A stretch of DNA of 46,508 nt from Planctomycetota bacterium. GTDB taxonomy: Bacteria; Planctomycetota; UBA1135; GCA-002748355. The stretch spans positions 1 through 46,508 of the forward strand of contig JAGQQW010000015.1 of assembly GCA_020426005.1 (NCBI GenBank), read 5' to 3'. The notes beneath the pieces were generated by a model. It made no database searches, was not told where the DNA came from, and worked only from the letters and a program-made list of their open reading frames with translations. Positions 27,504-35,622 of the stretch are shown here, piece after piece; position 1 is the first letter of the stretch; each line of letters begins with the position of its first letter. Made by a program: the position numbers and the translations under genes.

Positions 27504-30434
27504 TCATTTCGTACGCGTGCTGACGATGGCGGAGTTCGTCTCGCCGCCCTTGTTGAAGGCGATGACGCGGACGTCGTAGGGCTTGTTGCTCTTGAGGCCG
27601 GTGATGCGCGTGTCGTAGTCGTTTGCCGGAAGGGTCGCGCGGGGGATCCAGCTGGCGGTGGCGATGTCGCGACGACGAGTCTCGATCCGGAATCCGTCTT
27701 CATTCGACGAGTTGTCCGTGAAGGTGACGCGGAAACCGCCGGTGTTGATCTCGGAGATCCGGATGTTGGTCGGCGCTGCCGGAGGACGGGGCAGCGTGCG
27801 TCCGGTGGTTGCGCTCGGTGCCGAAGCATCGGCGGCGTTGTAGGCGCGCACTCGGACGTGGTAGCGCGTGTCGACGGCCAGATTCGTGATCGTGGCGGAC
27901 GTGACGTTGGCGCCGACGGTGAGGACGCGCGTCCAGTTGGTTCCGTCCGTGCTCACGCCGATGTGGAACCCGGCCTCGTTGTTCGAGGTGTCCGACCACA
28001 CGAGATCGAACTGACGCTGGCGTGCCGCGACGATCCGCAGACCGGTGGGAGCGCTCGGAGGGCCGTCGGGCGTCGTGAAGCTGACGGGCACGCGGGCCGA
28101 GCGGCCCCAGCGGTTCGTCGCCGTGATGCCGATCCAATACTTCCGGTTGGGAACGAGACCGGTGACCGTCGCACTGTTCGTGTTGGCTCCGAGAGCGGCG
28201 AACCGCGTGTACCCCACGCCGTCGGTCGAGACCGCGACCTCGTAGTTCAACTCGTTGTTGGCTTGGTCGGTCCAGCGCACGGACGCGCGGTCGAACCGCA
28301 GGGCGGTCAGCGTGACGCCCGTCGGCGCGCGCGGTGCGGCTCCATCGGTGCGGACCGAGAGGATCGCCGTCGCGTTTCGTCCTGCGGCGTTCTCCGCAGC
28401 AACGCGGAACCAGTAGGTCGTGTCCGCGGCGAGCCCGTTGATCTGGCCGGTCGTCGTGTTGGACGCGACGCTGAGCTTGTCGGCGAACGACTTGCCGTCC
28501 GTGCTGAAGCGAATGACGAAGCGATCTTCGTTGTTGGATGCATCGTCCCAACGCAGGCGAATCGCGCTCGCACTCTTCGCGTCGACGCGAAGGTTCTGCG
28601 GCGCGTTCGGTGGTGTGGCGGACGCGGCCGTGCCGTCGATGCGGAGTTCTGCACTGTTCGTGAGCGAGAAGCGGCTCGAGCGATTCACGCCGCCTTGCAA
28701 GAACCAACGAGCCCCATCTATCGCCTTGTCGTTCGGCAACGGCACGCGTACGGACATCGTGCCGCTCTTCGCCATGAGGTTGCCGACCGCGTGGAAGACG
28801 CCACTCGGGTCGAGGAGGAGCGGACGGTTGAGGCCGATGTCGAGACGTGCGCGGCCGGTCGAGAGCACGACGACGAACGGCGTCGAAGCCTGTCCGGAGA
28901 CCTGCATCGTGAACGCGCCGCCGACCTTGCCGTGGTCCGTCACGAGAAGGCCGTCAGGCAATCCGAGCTTGCCGAGCAGACGCGCGAGGTCCGGGCGACG
29001 ACCGATCTGCCCACCCGGGACGTCCGTGCCGATCGCTGCGAGGTCACTGCGCACGGCGGCCGGTGTGAGTGTCACGCCGCGTTGTTCGCGCACCGCACCG
29101 ACGTAGCTCGCGATCGTGCCGGCGACGGTCGGCGCTGCCGACGACGTGCCGTTGAAGACCGCGGTGTAGGACTGCCGCACATCGGCGGACGGGTAGAAGA
29201 GGTCGCCGTAGCCGAGCGTCGTGACGTTGCGTCCCCAGCCGTTGGCGTCGATGCGCGTGCCGTAGTTGCTGAACGAAGCGCGGGTCAACGCGCTGCCCTC
29301 GGTCGCGCCGATGATGAAGCCGCCCGAACTCGGCGACGACGGCAGGTAGCGCGTGCCGTAGATCGCGGTGTCGTCGAGGCTCTTGCCCGAGTTCCCCGCG
29401 CTGAAGACGTAGAAGATTCCCTTCGCCGTCGCCGCACGCACCGCATCGAACTCGGCCGGGTTGAAGTCCAGCGGGAAGTTGGCGGTGCTGTTCGCGAAGC
29501 CGTACGACGACGTCATGACGGAGCCGGCTTTCAGCCGCGAAGCCGCGATCTGGATCGCGTTGGCGGTGCCATTGGAGATGCTGACGACGTAGACGTTCTT
29601 GGCCGCACTCGCGAAGCCGCGCACGCCATAACCGTTGGCCGGCGCCGCGAGGATGCCCGCGCACGCGGTTCCGTGATGGAGCCACGACGAGCTCAGGTAG
29701 CCGCCCGACGGCGGGTTGCCGAGCATGCTCACCGAGAGGTCCTCGTGATTCGTGATCCACGAGCCCTCGATGTGCGCGACCGACGCGTCGTGCGCCCGCA
29801 TCCCGACGATCGAGTCGAAGCGCGCGTAGCCGTAACCCGTCGGCGCATCGGCGAAGTAGCCCTGCTTGTCCGTGAGTTGCGGCGTCGTCGGCGGCAGGTC
29901 GGCGAAGGGCACCGGCGCGGGCTCGGGATACGCGGTCTCGACGAGCGGGTCGCGAAGGAGTTCGCGCACGAGTGCGTCGACGCGCGCCGGATCACAGGCG
30001 ACGCGGTAATAGCCGGCGAGGTCGGCGAACGGCGCTTCCGTCGGGGCTGCGGCCGCCATGAGCTCGGCACGCTCGCGGTCGAGGTCCGCTTCGCTCGCGG
30101 TGAAGAGCCGCTCGATACGCGCGTCGTCGATCACGTTTTGGACGTGGTCGAGGGTCTGCGCCGTGGGCTGCGTCGCCTTCAGGCGCCCATCGCGAAGGCG
30201 CACGCGCGCCGCATCGACGAACTTGACGACCACGCGGCCCGGGAGGGCATCGCAGGCACCGGTCGCGACTTCGGTCGGGCGGAAGACGAGGCGCTCGGGT
30301 CGCTGCCCGTCGCCGGTCCCGCTCTGGCTGAATGCGGCCGCAGCGGCCACCGCGAGGACGAGTCCGACGCGGATCGAGGCGGCGCCGAGAGACGAGGAGG
30401 GGGAGTGGATGAAGTTCTGTGTGTTCTGCTGCAT
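27504..30434 (-). CDS. Secreted subtilisin-family (S8) serine peptidase with four C-terminal FN3 domains
   Basis: The 976-residue protein has a signal peptide (VGLVLAVAAAAAFSQ), an inhibitor-like propeptide (about 55-170) and an S8 catalytic domain (about 200-470). The residues are His254 in HHGTACAG, the oxyanion Asn348 in FSAGNSG and Ser431 in FNGTSSAAPTVAG. The acidic triad position reads SVAHIEGSW, so it has Glu223 instead of the usual Asp. After the peptidase come the shared beta module (VVVLSTGRARLDIGLNRPLL to ARWFLQGGVN) and four FN3 domains. The last FN3 is nearly the same as that of the secreted protein at 20391-22715. Family members digest proteins outside the cell; FN3 domains bind or space. 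A long antisense open frame covers the whole gene but is a codon-bias shadow. Confidence 0.92.
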   Translation of the reverse strand: MQQNTQNFIHSPSSSLGAASIRVGLVLAVAAAAAFSQSGTGDGQRPERLVFRPTEVATGACDALPGRVVVKFVDAARVRLRDGRLKATQPTAQTLDHVQNVIDDARIERLFTASEADLDRERAELMAAAAPTEAPFADLAGYYRVACDPARVDALVRELLRDPLVETAYPEPAPVPFADLPPTTPQLTDKQGYFADAPTGYGYARFDSIVGMRAHDASVAHIEGSWITNHEDLSVSMLGNPPSGGYLSSSWLHHGTACAGILAAPANGYGVRGFASAAKNVYVVSISNGTANAIQIAASRLKAGSVMTSSYGFANSTANFPLDFNPAEFDAVRAATAKGIFYVFSAGNSGKSLDDTAIYGTRYLPSSPSSGGFIIGATEGSALTRASFSNYGTRIDANGWGRNVTTLGYGDLFYPSADVRQSYTAVFNGTSSAAPTVAGTIASYVGAVREQRGVTLTPAAVRSDLAAIGTDVPGGQIGRRPDLARLLGKLGLPDGLLVTDHGKVGGAFTMQVSGQASTPFVVVLSTGRARLDIGLNRPLLLDPSGVFHAVGNLMAKSGTMSVRVPLPNDKAIDGARWFLQGGVNRSSRFSLTNSAELRIDGTAASATPPNAPQNLRVDAKSASAIRLRWDDASNNEDRFVIRFSTDGKSFADKLSVASNTTTGQINGLAADTTYWFRVAAENAAGRNATAILSVRTDGAAPRAPTGVTLTALRFDRASVRWTDQANNELNYEVAVSTDGVGYTRFAALGANTNSATVTGLVPNRKYWIGITATNRWGRSARVPVSFTTPDGPPSAPTGLRIVAARQRQFDLVWSDTSNNEAGFHIGVSTDGTNWTRVLTVGANVTSATITNLAVDTRYHVRVRAYNAADASAPSATTGRTLPRPPAAPTNIRISEINTGGFRVTFTDNSSNEDGFRIETRRRDIATASWIPRATLPANDYDTRITGLKSNKPYDVRVIAFNKGGETNSAIVSTRTK

Positions 30435-30672
30435 TGCTGAGGTTCCGTGCGGCCCGTTGGCCTTTCGAGGAGCCCCCTCAGCGAGATCCGTGGCGGATGC
30501 GCAGCAGGAAAGTCAGAAAAGTTCGTGAGGCGTCGTCTCGGCGTCCGGCGGGGACGGCGTGCGTTTCTTCGGGGCAACACGGAGCGCCGCGCCACCGAGC
30601 CTCGGCTAGGTCGGATCGCGCGTCGTGCGATCTGCGGGGGTCCTCTCGCGCCAGCTCGGGGTGTCGCAGAGA

Positions 30673-31073
30673 TCAGCGCGGCGAGTGTGCTGTGGTCCAC
30701 ATCACGCGGCCACCGAGGAAGTTGAACGTCAAGGAGGGCGAAGCTTCGGGATTCTCACCAGTGACCCAATACCGCCAGCAGACGTCACTCTGTCCACCGC
30801 CCGACGCAGCGGCTTTCTGTGGATAGCCGAAGCGATCCACGATCTCGTGCATCGTGCGCATGCGGAGCTCGTGCTCGAAGCGCTCCGGGTCGGACGCGCG
30901 TTGGGCGATCGCTCGAGCGACGCTTCGATGCGTGCAAGAGCTTCGGCGGTCCGCGGATCGCGCAGGCTACGCGGCAACGAGACGTCGCTCGTCGCCTCCG
31001 CCGGCGAGACCAGCTTCGAAACTCCGAGCGTCAGAGCGCTCGCAGCCACAGCAACCGTGAAACCAGCGAACAA
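30673..31073 (-). pseudogene. Small secreted or membrane-anchored protein gene split by frameshift
   Basis: One minus-strand frame encodes a hydrophobic leader and helix (FTVAVAASALTLGVSKLV, then TAEALARIEASLERSPNAR). Beyond about 30900 a different frame continues with convincing protein sequence (DPERFEHELRMRTMHEIVDR, then GGGQSDVCWRYWVTGE and LTFNFLGGRVMWTT) to a stop at 30673. The simplest reading is one gene of about 130 codons with a one-base shift near 30900. The first frame starts with TTG 31073. An ATG at 31089 lies in a third frame (MNNPRIVRW), so a second shift near 31070 is possible. Either the gene is decaying or the sequence has indel errors. No family is recognised. Confidence 0.45.
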
Positions 31074-31174
31074 TCCGTGGGTTGTTCATGGGTCATGCAC
31101 CTCGCACCGTGTGGGCGCCGTTTCGATCGGGTAGGCTCGGCGGTGTGGTTGCTCGAGTCTCTACCGATGCAGTG

Positions 31175-31501
31175 ATGATCCCGGGCCGGACTGGCACGTG
31201 CAAGGCGTGCCGTGCGTTCGGTCACGTGTACGAGGACCGAGAGCCGGTCTATGCGGAACGTGTTCGTACCGTCGGAACCTGGATGGGGCTCGCCGGTGTC
31301 GTGACGATCGTCGCGTTCTTTGTGTGCGTGGTCACCATACCGCGTGCCCTCATCGCGTTGGTCTGCTTGCATCCGTACGGCATCTGGCTTCCCAGCATCG
31401 TGTTCACGGCGATCGCGAGCGCATCGATCGGGCTCAAACTCGCTTGGAGCCGCCGCTACGTCGATTTGTGTGAGCCCTGTTTCCGCCGATCGCGCAAATA
31501 G
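31175..31501 (+). CDS. Small membrane protein with flanking CxxC pairs
   Basis: From ATG 31175 the product is 108 residues. A cytoplasmic CKAC pair is followed by a helix (GLAGVVTIVAFFVCVVTI), a second hydrophobic stretch (LIALVCLHPYGIWLPSIVF, running on into TAIASASIGLKL), and a C-terminal CEPC pair. The two CxxC pairs could form a zinc site at the membrane face. A longer frame begins at 31082 but its first part is not protein-like. No Shine-Dalgarno site is visible. The function is unknown and the family is not recognised. Confidence 0.6.
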   Translation: MIPGRTGTCKACRAFGHVYEDREPVYAERVRTVGTWMGLAGVVTIVAFFVCVVTIPRALIALVCLHPYGIWLPSIVFTAIASASIGLKLAWSRRYVDLCEPCFRRSRK

Positions 31502-31624
31502 GGTGTCGGGCTCGAAGCCCGTGGTTCAGCGCGATTCCATTCCCATGCGCCGTCGCAGTTGTGCTAGTCCGTGGTCTCGCGCTCTTCATGCACGGCGAAT
31601 GACTAGAAGTTAGAGGGTGAGGTT

Positions 31625-31870
31625 GTGCGTTCGAGGCGTAGCTCTATCCGCAGGCGAAGTATCTGGTGGGGGATTGCATCAGGATTGCTGTCGATCTCGT
31701 GGCTTTGGCTGGGACTTATTCACCACCTGGAGAGGTCCTTTCAGTTCTTCCCATCTGAAGAGGGAGACCTCAAGGTGCATCGACTCTTCCTTGCTTGGTC
31801 TGGCGTGGAATGGCTCCTCGGAATCTGTCTCTTCATGACGTTCTTGGAGTTCATCCGGAGCCGGAGATAG
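31625..31870 (+). CDS. Small membrane protein, 81 residues
   Basis: A GTG start with a purine-rich site (AGAGGGTGAGG) directly upstream opens a frame with a strongly basic N-terminus (RSRRSSIRRR) and two hydrophobic helices: IWWGIASGLLSISWLWLGLI and FLAWSGVEWLLGICLFMTFL. The gene stands alone between unrelated genes. The function is unknown. Coding is supported by the start context and the clean two-helix topology. Confidence 0.5.
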   Translation: MRSRRSSIRRRSIWWGIASGLLSISWLWLGLIHHLERSFQFFPSEEGDLKVHRLFLAWSGVEWLLGICLFMTFLEFIRSRR

Positions 31871-32193
31871 CAAGGCGTCGCGTATTTCGACGGGGCACGC
31901 TGTATGGCAACCCACACTGGAGTGCGCGCGATCCGCGGCAATGAGTGGGTGCAAAGTGAGCCGTGTCCGTAGTCGATGCCACGACTCGTCGAAGGGCGCC
32001 TTGCCAGTCGACGCCGAATCAAGCCGAGCAGAAGCACTGCAATCGAGATCACGATCCGTTCCCCGAATCGCGGGCGGGGCCATCGGCGGCTGAGCAACGC
32101 GAATGCCTCGAAAGGCACGCTTCTTGTTCCACGGCCCGCTGCCCCCGCCTTTCTCTGGACCCGGCCGACAGGCTTGTCCTGGTAGCGAGACAC
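31871..32193. other. Intergenic stretch, nothing recognised
   Basis: About 320 bases lead into the lamin-tail gene. The open frame of that gene extends upstream to 31963, but the extra 77 codons are low-complexity Arg/Pro/Ala sequence in front of a signal peptide and are not taken as coding. Confidence 0.45.
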
Positions 32194-33189
32194 ATGAGCA
32201 TGAAACTGCTCCCCATTCTGATCCTGGCTTCCCTTTCCTCGACCCTCGGAGCGCAGGCCGTCGTCGAACTCCGCTTCACCGAAGTCCTCATCGATCCGGT
32301 CGGCAGCAACGCTGGCCAACAGGTTCTCGAATACGAGAACACCGGCAATGTCGACATCGACACGACGGGTTGGTTCCTGGCCGTGGGGACGACGACGACG
32401 GCTCTGCCGCCGGTCATGATTCGCACGCGAGTCATCGGCCGCATCCACTTGGGCAAGTCCGGTGCGAGTTCTGGCGCGGATCTCTACGTGCCGACGGCGC
32501 CGACCCTGACGCGGTCCGACAGTATCGCCCTCTTCAAGAACTCGAACTTCAACGATCCGGCCGCACTGGTCGACTTCGTTTCCTGGGGTGGGGGCCAGGG
32601 CTTCATCGCGCTCGCGACCCGGGCGAGCCAATGGAAGACGACCTTGGAGACCGTTGCCGTGCCGTCGAGCGAAGGCCATACGATCGCGCACTACGGTGTC
32701 GATACGTGGGGGCGCTACCACGCTGCCGAGGATTGGTACCAAGATGCCACGCCGACACTCGGCCTCCCCAATGACCCAGGCTCGATGTTCGGACACTTGC
32801 GCGGCTGTCCGAACATGACCGGTGCGCCGGGCATGGGACTGCTCAACGAAAAGAGTCGTGCATGGCTCGGCGAGATCTGGGAAGCGGACCTCTATAACCT
32901 GCCGCCTGGGCGCAACACGGCGATCGTCTTCTTGGGGTTCCGCCCACTCACGCCGATTCCGCTCGATGCCATCGGCTTGGTCGGCTGTGGCCTCAACATC
33001 GACATCGCAGCGACGACGTTCGTCCCCGTGGATCAAGGGTCCGGACTCCTGACGACGCGCATCCCGGCGACGCAGAGTCTGATCGGGATCGTCTTCTATC
33101 TGCAGGGGATGCTGTTCGACATCTCCTACTCCAATCCTGCGAACGCTGCGATGACCAACTCCCTCGTGATCAAGATCGGATCCCGCTGA
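32194..33189 (+). CDS. Secreted lamin-tail (LTD) domain protein with shared beta module
   Basis: From ATG 32194 the protein has 331 residues. A signal peptide (MKLLPILILASLSSTLGAQA) is followed by an LTD-type beta-sandwich (about 22-175). It opens with FTEVLIDPVGSNAGQQVLEY and DTTGWFLAVG, with DSIALFKNSNFNDPAALVDF later. LTD domains in secreted bacterial proteins accompany nucleases or adhesins; here no catalytic partner is present. The C-terminal about 95 residues (NTAIVFLGFRPLTPIPLDAI to MTNSLVIKIGSR) match the window's recurring beta module. A second ATG two codons downstream (32200) is an alternative start. The protein is probably extracellular or surface-bound. Confidence 0.82.
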   Translation: MSMKLLPILILASLSSTLGAQAVVELRFTEVLIDPVGSNAGQQVLEYENTGNVDIDTTGWFLAVGTTTTALPPVMIRTRVIGRIHLGKSGASSGADLYVPTAPTLTRSDSIALFKNSNFNDPAALVDFVSWGGGQGFIALATRASQWKTTLETVAVPSSEGHTIAHYGVDTWGRYHAAEDWYQDATPTLGLPNDPGSMFGHLRGCPNMTGAPGMGLLNEKSRAWLGEIWEADLYNLPPGRNTAIVFLGFRPLTPIPLDAIGLVGCGLNIDIAATTFVPVDQGSGLLTTRIPATQSLIGIVFYLQGMLFDISYSNPANAAMTNSLVIKIGSR

Positions 33190-33244
33190 GCGTCGTGAGC
33201 GCGCGAGAGCCTCGAACCGTCGCGCAGAACCGTTGGGCGGCGTG

Positions 33245-33541
33245 TCAGAACTCGTATTGACAGTCCGAGCAGCGATAGGGCGTGCGGCCTCCGGTGAGGA
33301 TGAGGCCTCCGATCGTGGCGATGAGGCTCGTCGTCGAGATCTCCCAGAGGCCCTGACGCGCTCCATCGAGTGGTGTCGTGCTGATGAAGGTGAGCCACGA
33401 AAAGGCGACGCCTAGCAGGCCGAACACGAGAATCGCCATTCCGAAGACGGACCCGCGAATGCCGTAACGACCGACGCGAGAGCGCTTCCGCTCCTTCGTG
33501 GAGCCGCAGACGGGGCATGGCGGAGGTTCATGAGAGTTCAT
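33245..33541 (-). CDS. Small membrane protein with zinc-ribbon cysteine pairs
   Basis: The 98-residue protein begins MNSHEPPPCPVCGSTKERKR. It has two hydrophobic helices (GSVFGMAILVFGLLGVAFSW and LIATIGGLILTGG) and ends YRCSDCQYEF. The two CxxC pairs from opposite ends could form one zinc ribbon. The ATG overlaps the stop of the upstream gene by four bases (ATGA), so the pair is co-translated. The topology is like the plus-strand protein at 31175-31501, which also has CxxC pairs flanking two helices, although I see no sequence identity that proves a relation. The function is unknown. Confidence 0.65.
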   Translation of the reverse strand: MNSHEPPPCPVCGSTKERKRSRVGRYGIRGSVFGMAILVFGLLGVAFSWLTFISTTPLDGARQGLWEISTTSLIATIGGLILTGGRTPYRCSDCQYEF

Positions 33542-34443
33542 CGCCCCGTGCCCAACGTTGCGAAGTGCTGGCTGCCGAGCGCAGCGCGACGGAGGGGGCC
33601 ATCGACGTTGACTTCGCAGATTTGCCAATAGAGGCTTTGCGGCCAGCTCGTGCGCCAGGTGTAGTCGACGAACTCGTTCGGCGACACGCTGAAGAAGATC
33701 GGGTCTCGTAGCCACAAGCCCGCGCCGTCGAAGCCGGCGAACTGGATCGGCGTGTCGAAACGCTGCGCGGCAACCATCGCCACGAAGAGGCTCGAGCCGG
33801 TGTCGTAGCGTTTGGTGACGCGGAGTCGGACGTCGATGTCAGAACTCGCCAGAACGTTCGCGCGTTCGCAATGCGTCATCGGTAGCTCGGTCGCTGTCAG
33901 GATCGCATTGCGAAAAAGGAATGCGATGCCTGCCAGCGGCATCGTCTTGACCACCTCGAGCTCGTACGTGCCGCGCGCGAGATCGATTCGCCACTCCGGG
34001 ATCTGTGTCCCGAGTTTTGGGTCCTCGCTCCACGAATCCGAAGCGACGATCCCCGAGCGCGAGTTGAAGATGTCGATCTCGTGGATGCGCCACGACAGGC
34101 CTCTGCTGTTCGAGGACCCGAGTTGGTCGCCGCGCAAGAACAAGCGATGGAGGCCAGCCTTGTCGATCGTGAAGCGAGTCCACATCGCGACGGACGGCGT
34201 CACCGTGGAGAAGATCGAGTGGCTCCAGTAGATCGAGTCTTGACTCTTCGTGATGATGACGATGCCGGGGTGGCTCGTCCACGTCTGCCACGTGGTCAAG
34301 TCGTTGTCGACGAGGTTCTGAGCAGGCACGACCGAGCAGAGAACCGTTGCCGCAGCGATGAACCGCGGCTTCGCGCGGACATGGGATCTTCCGGAAACCG
34401 CGGGGCAGACCGCCGCAAGCGCGGCGCGCAGGAGTGCACGCAT
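33538..34443 (-). CDS. Secreted beta-rich protein of unknown function
   Basis: The 301-residue protein starts at ATG 34443 behind a strong AAGGAGG site. The signal region is long (basic N-terminus to FIAAATVLCSVVPAQ). The N-terminal domain (VDNDLTTWQTWTSHPGIVII; FTIDKAGLHRLFLRGDQLG; WRIDLARGTYELEVVK) is jelly-roll-like. The last about 100 residues (SSLFVAMVAAQRFDTPIQFA; SLYWQICEVNVDG) look like a diverged copy of the beta module found in other secreted proteins here. It is the last host gene before the attachment site and is read away from it. A specific function cannot be assigned. Confidence 0.72.
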   Translation of the reverse strand: MRALLRAALAAVCPAVSGRSHVRAKPRFIAAATVLCSVVPAQNLVDNDLTTWQTWTSHPGIVIITKSQDSIYWSHSIFSTVTPSVAMWTRFTIDKAGLHRLFLRGDQLGSSNSRGLSWRIHEIDIFNSRSGIVASDSWSEDPKLGTQIPEWRIDLARGTYELEVVKTMPLAGIAFLFRNAILTATELPMTHCERANVLASSDIDVRLRVTKRYDTGSSLFVAMVAAQRFDTPIQFAGFDGAGLWLRDPIFFSVSPNEFVDYTWRTSWPQSLYWQICEVNVDGPLRRAALGSQHFATLGTGR

Positions 34444-34547
34444 CGTTCCTCCTTGGTGGTGCGGCGCTCAGATTACTGCCGTGCGGTCAGGCCAGCGAGC
34501 CGGTCACCGATCGTCGGCGACGACGTGCTGCGGGTTGCCTGGACCCT

Positions 34548-34573
34548 TGTGTTGCAGATGTGTGTTGCAGATG
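34548..34573. repeat. Perfect 13-bp tandem repeat
   Basis: TGTGTTGCAGATG occurs twice without a gap, about 150 bases on the host side of the tRNA fragment. No coding frame covers it convincingly. Confidence 0.7.
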
Positions 34574-34635
34574 CGGAGTTTTGCCAACTCGAGGCGAAGG
34601 CCGACGAGGAACGGTCGCAGTCTGGTCGTCCCGAT

Positions 34636-34680
34636 GGTGCCCACCGTCGTGCCCCGGCCTCGGCACCGGAGGGGGGCACC
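34636..34680. repeat. Inverted repeat near the attachment site
   Basis: GGTGCCC (34636-34642) and GGGCACC (34674-34680) enclose a smaller pair (GTGCC and GGCAC). The same GGTGCCC sequence recurs at the tRNA fragment's 3' end (34726-34732). It may be the old tRNA terminator region or a recombination-related site. Confidence 0.4.
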
Positions 34681-34724
34681 GACGTGCGATCGGTCGCAAA
34701 CCCCTCCGGTATCGCCGGCAGTGC

Positions 34725-34767
34725 TGGTGCCCCCGCTAGGGCTCGAACCTAGGACCCACGGATTAAG
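34725..34767 (-). other. 3' half of a tRNA gene (Lys-like), probable att site of an integrated element
   Basis: The minus strand reads a perfect tRNA 3' half: the end of an anticodon loop (CTTAA), its 3' stem TCCGT, a 5-base variable loop, T stem CTAGG/CCTAG with loop TTCGAGC, acceptor strand CGGGGGC, discriminator A and CCA. The 5' half is missing: the upstream bases cannot pair with TCCGT or form a D arm or the partner strand GCCCCCG. Elements that integrate into tRNA genes leave such a fragment at one end while the other end rebuilds the full gene. The orientation places the element to the right. Lys (CUU) is inferred from the loop only. Confidence 0.75.
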
Positions 34768-35262
34768 AATGGCTCGGGCGATCCCAAGCGATCCGTTGCC
34801 GCGACCTAAGTCCTTTCGACGTAGCGAGAACAGTGACTCTCAAGAGGGGCCAGGTTCCGATGGAAACCATCCGATAGAGGCCCACATGGTGCCAGGGGTG
34901 GTGCCCGAGCGCCACCGGGTCGACCCGTGCAGTCCGTGGGTCCCCCGGCCCTTCTCGCGAGGTAGCAGCGTGACGTGCACTCGCACTCGCATTCGAATTC
35001 TGCCGCAAAGGCAAAGTCGGACCCTGCCTCAGAGAACCGAGGCGCGCGGCAAATGCAGGGATGGCTGCGCGCACCTTCACACACGCGAGGCTGGCGAAGG
35101 CCCGGTAGCGATCGCACGTTGGGGCTTGGGAGAGGGTCCAAGTGTCTTCGCCGGCTGCGCCGCCTCGCACCTTTTCTGGTTCCGCGCGCCGCGGGACTGA
35201 TTCCCCGGTCGGCTCGCGGTCCAAATCGCGAGCCGGCCATCTCTCTACCGATGGGAGGGCCG
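34768..35262. other. Element end and leader of the early operon, no supportable gene
   Basis: The about 495 bases between the att site and the first early gene carry only low-complexity frames on both strands. It is the expected place for the early promoter. GGGAGG at 35254-35259 is the ribosome site of the gene at 35263. Confidence 0.5.
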
Positions 35263-35622
35263 ATGTTGGAGGTCTTCGATTTCGAGCAACTCGTGAAGCT
35301 CGACGACGGGCGGATCTGTGCCGCCTTCAATCAACTGCTGAAGCGATGCGAGGAGGACTGCCGGGACCGACCGGCGCTCGCGAAGGAGCGGAGCATCACG
35401 CTGAAGCTCGGCATGAAGCCGGTGATCAACGAGAACGGCGACCTCGACTCGGTGATGGTCGGGTTCCACGTCAAGGAGTCACTGCCGAAGCGCGACTCGA
35501 AGGTCTACAACATGGCCGCCGGTCGCAACGGCCTGCTCTTCAACGACCTCTCGCACGACAACGTGCGTCAGACGACGCTCGACATGGCCGGCGGGCCGAA
35601 GGCGGTGGCAGATGCTCGCTGA
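35263..35622 (+). CDS. Conserved phage-type early protein, function unknown
   Basis: The 119-residue protein starts at ATG 35263 behind GGGAGG; an ATG four codons earlier is possible. It has a helical opening (FEQLVKLDDGRICAAFNQLL) and then strands (SITLKLGMKPVINENGDLDS; VMVGFHVKESLPKR). This layout, an N-terminal helix with 'DG....F...L' and then 'I.LK....P', resembles a small early-region protein common in phages, usually annotated as hypothetical. It begins an operon in which each gene overlaps or nearly touches the next (11-base overlap here). The assignment to a family is tentative. Confidence 0.75.
   Translation: MLEVFDFEQLVKLDDGRICAAFNQLLKRCEEDCRDRPALAKERSITLKLGMKPVINENGDLDSVMVGFHVKESLPKRDSKVYNMAAGRNGLLFNDLSHDNVRQTTLDMAGGPKAVADAR

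Noticed and set aside
27480..30440. A 986-codon open frame on the plus strand, antisense to the subtilase gene
   Set aside because: It is the mirror of the GC-rich codon bias of the minus-strand gene. Its translation is Arg/Val/Asp-rich with no domain, signal peptide or ribosome site, while the minus strand encodes a clear S8 and FN3 protein.
34725..34810. A complete tRNA-Lys gene
   Set aside because: The bases upstream of the anticodon loop do not pair with the 3' anticodon stem, and no D arm or 5' acceptor strand can be formed.
34763..35330. Two minus-strand frames of 153 and 174 codons at the start of the element, considered as a repressor or integrase
   Set aside because: No helix-turn-helix, no catalytic motif, and Arg/Ser/Pro-rich composition as in non-coding frames.
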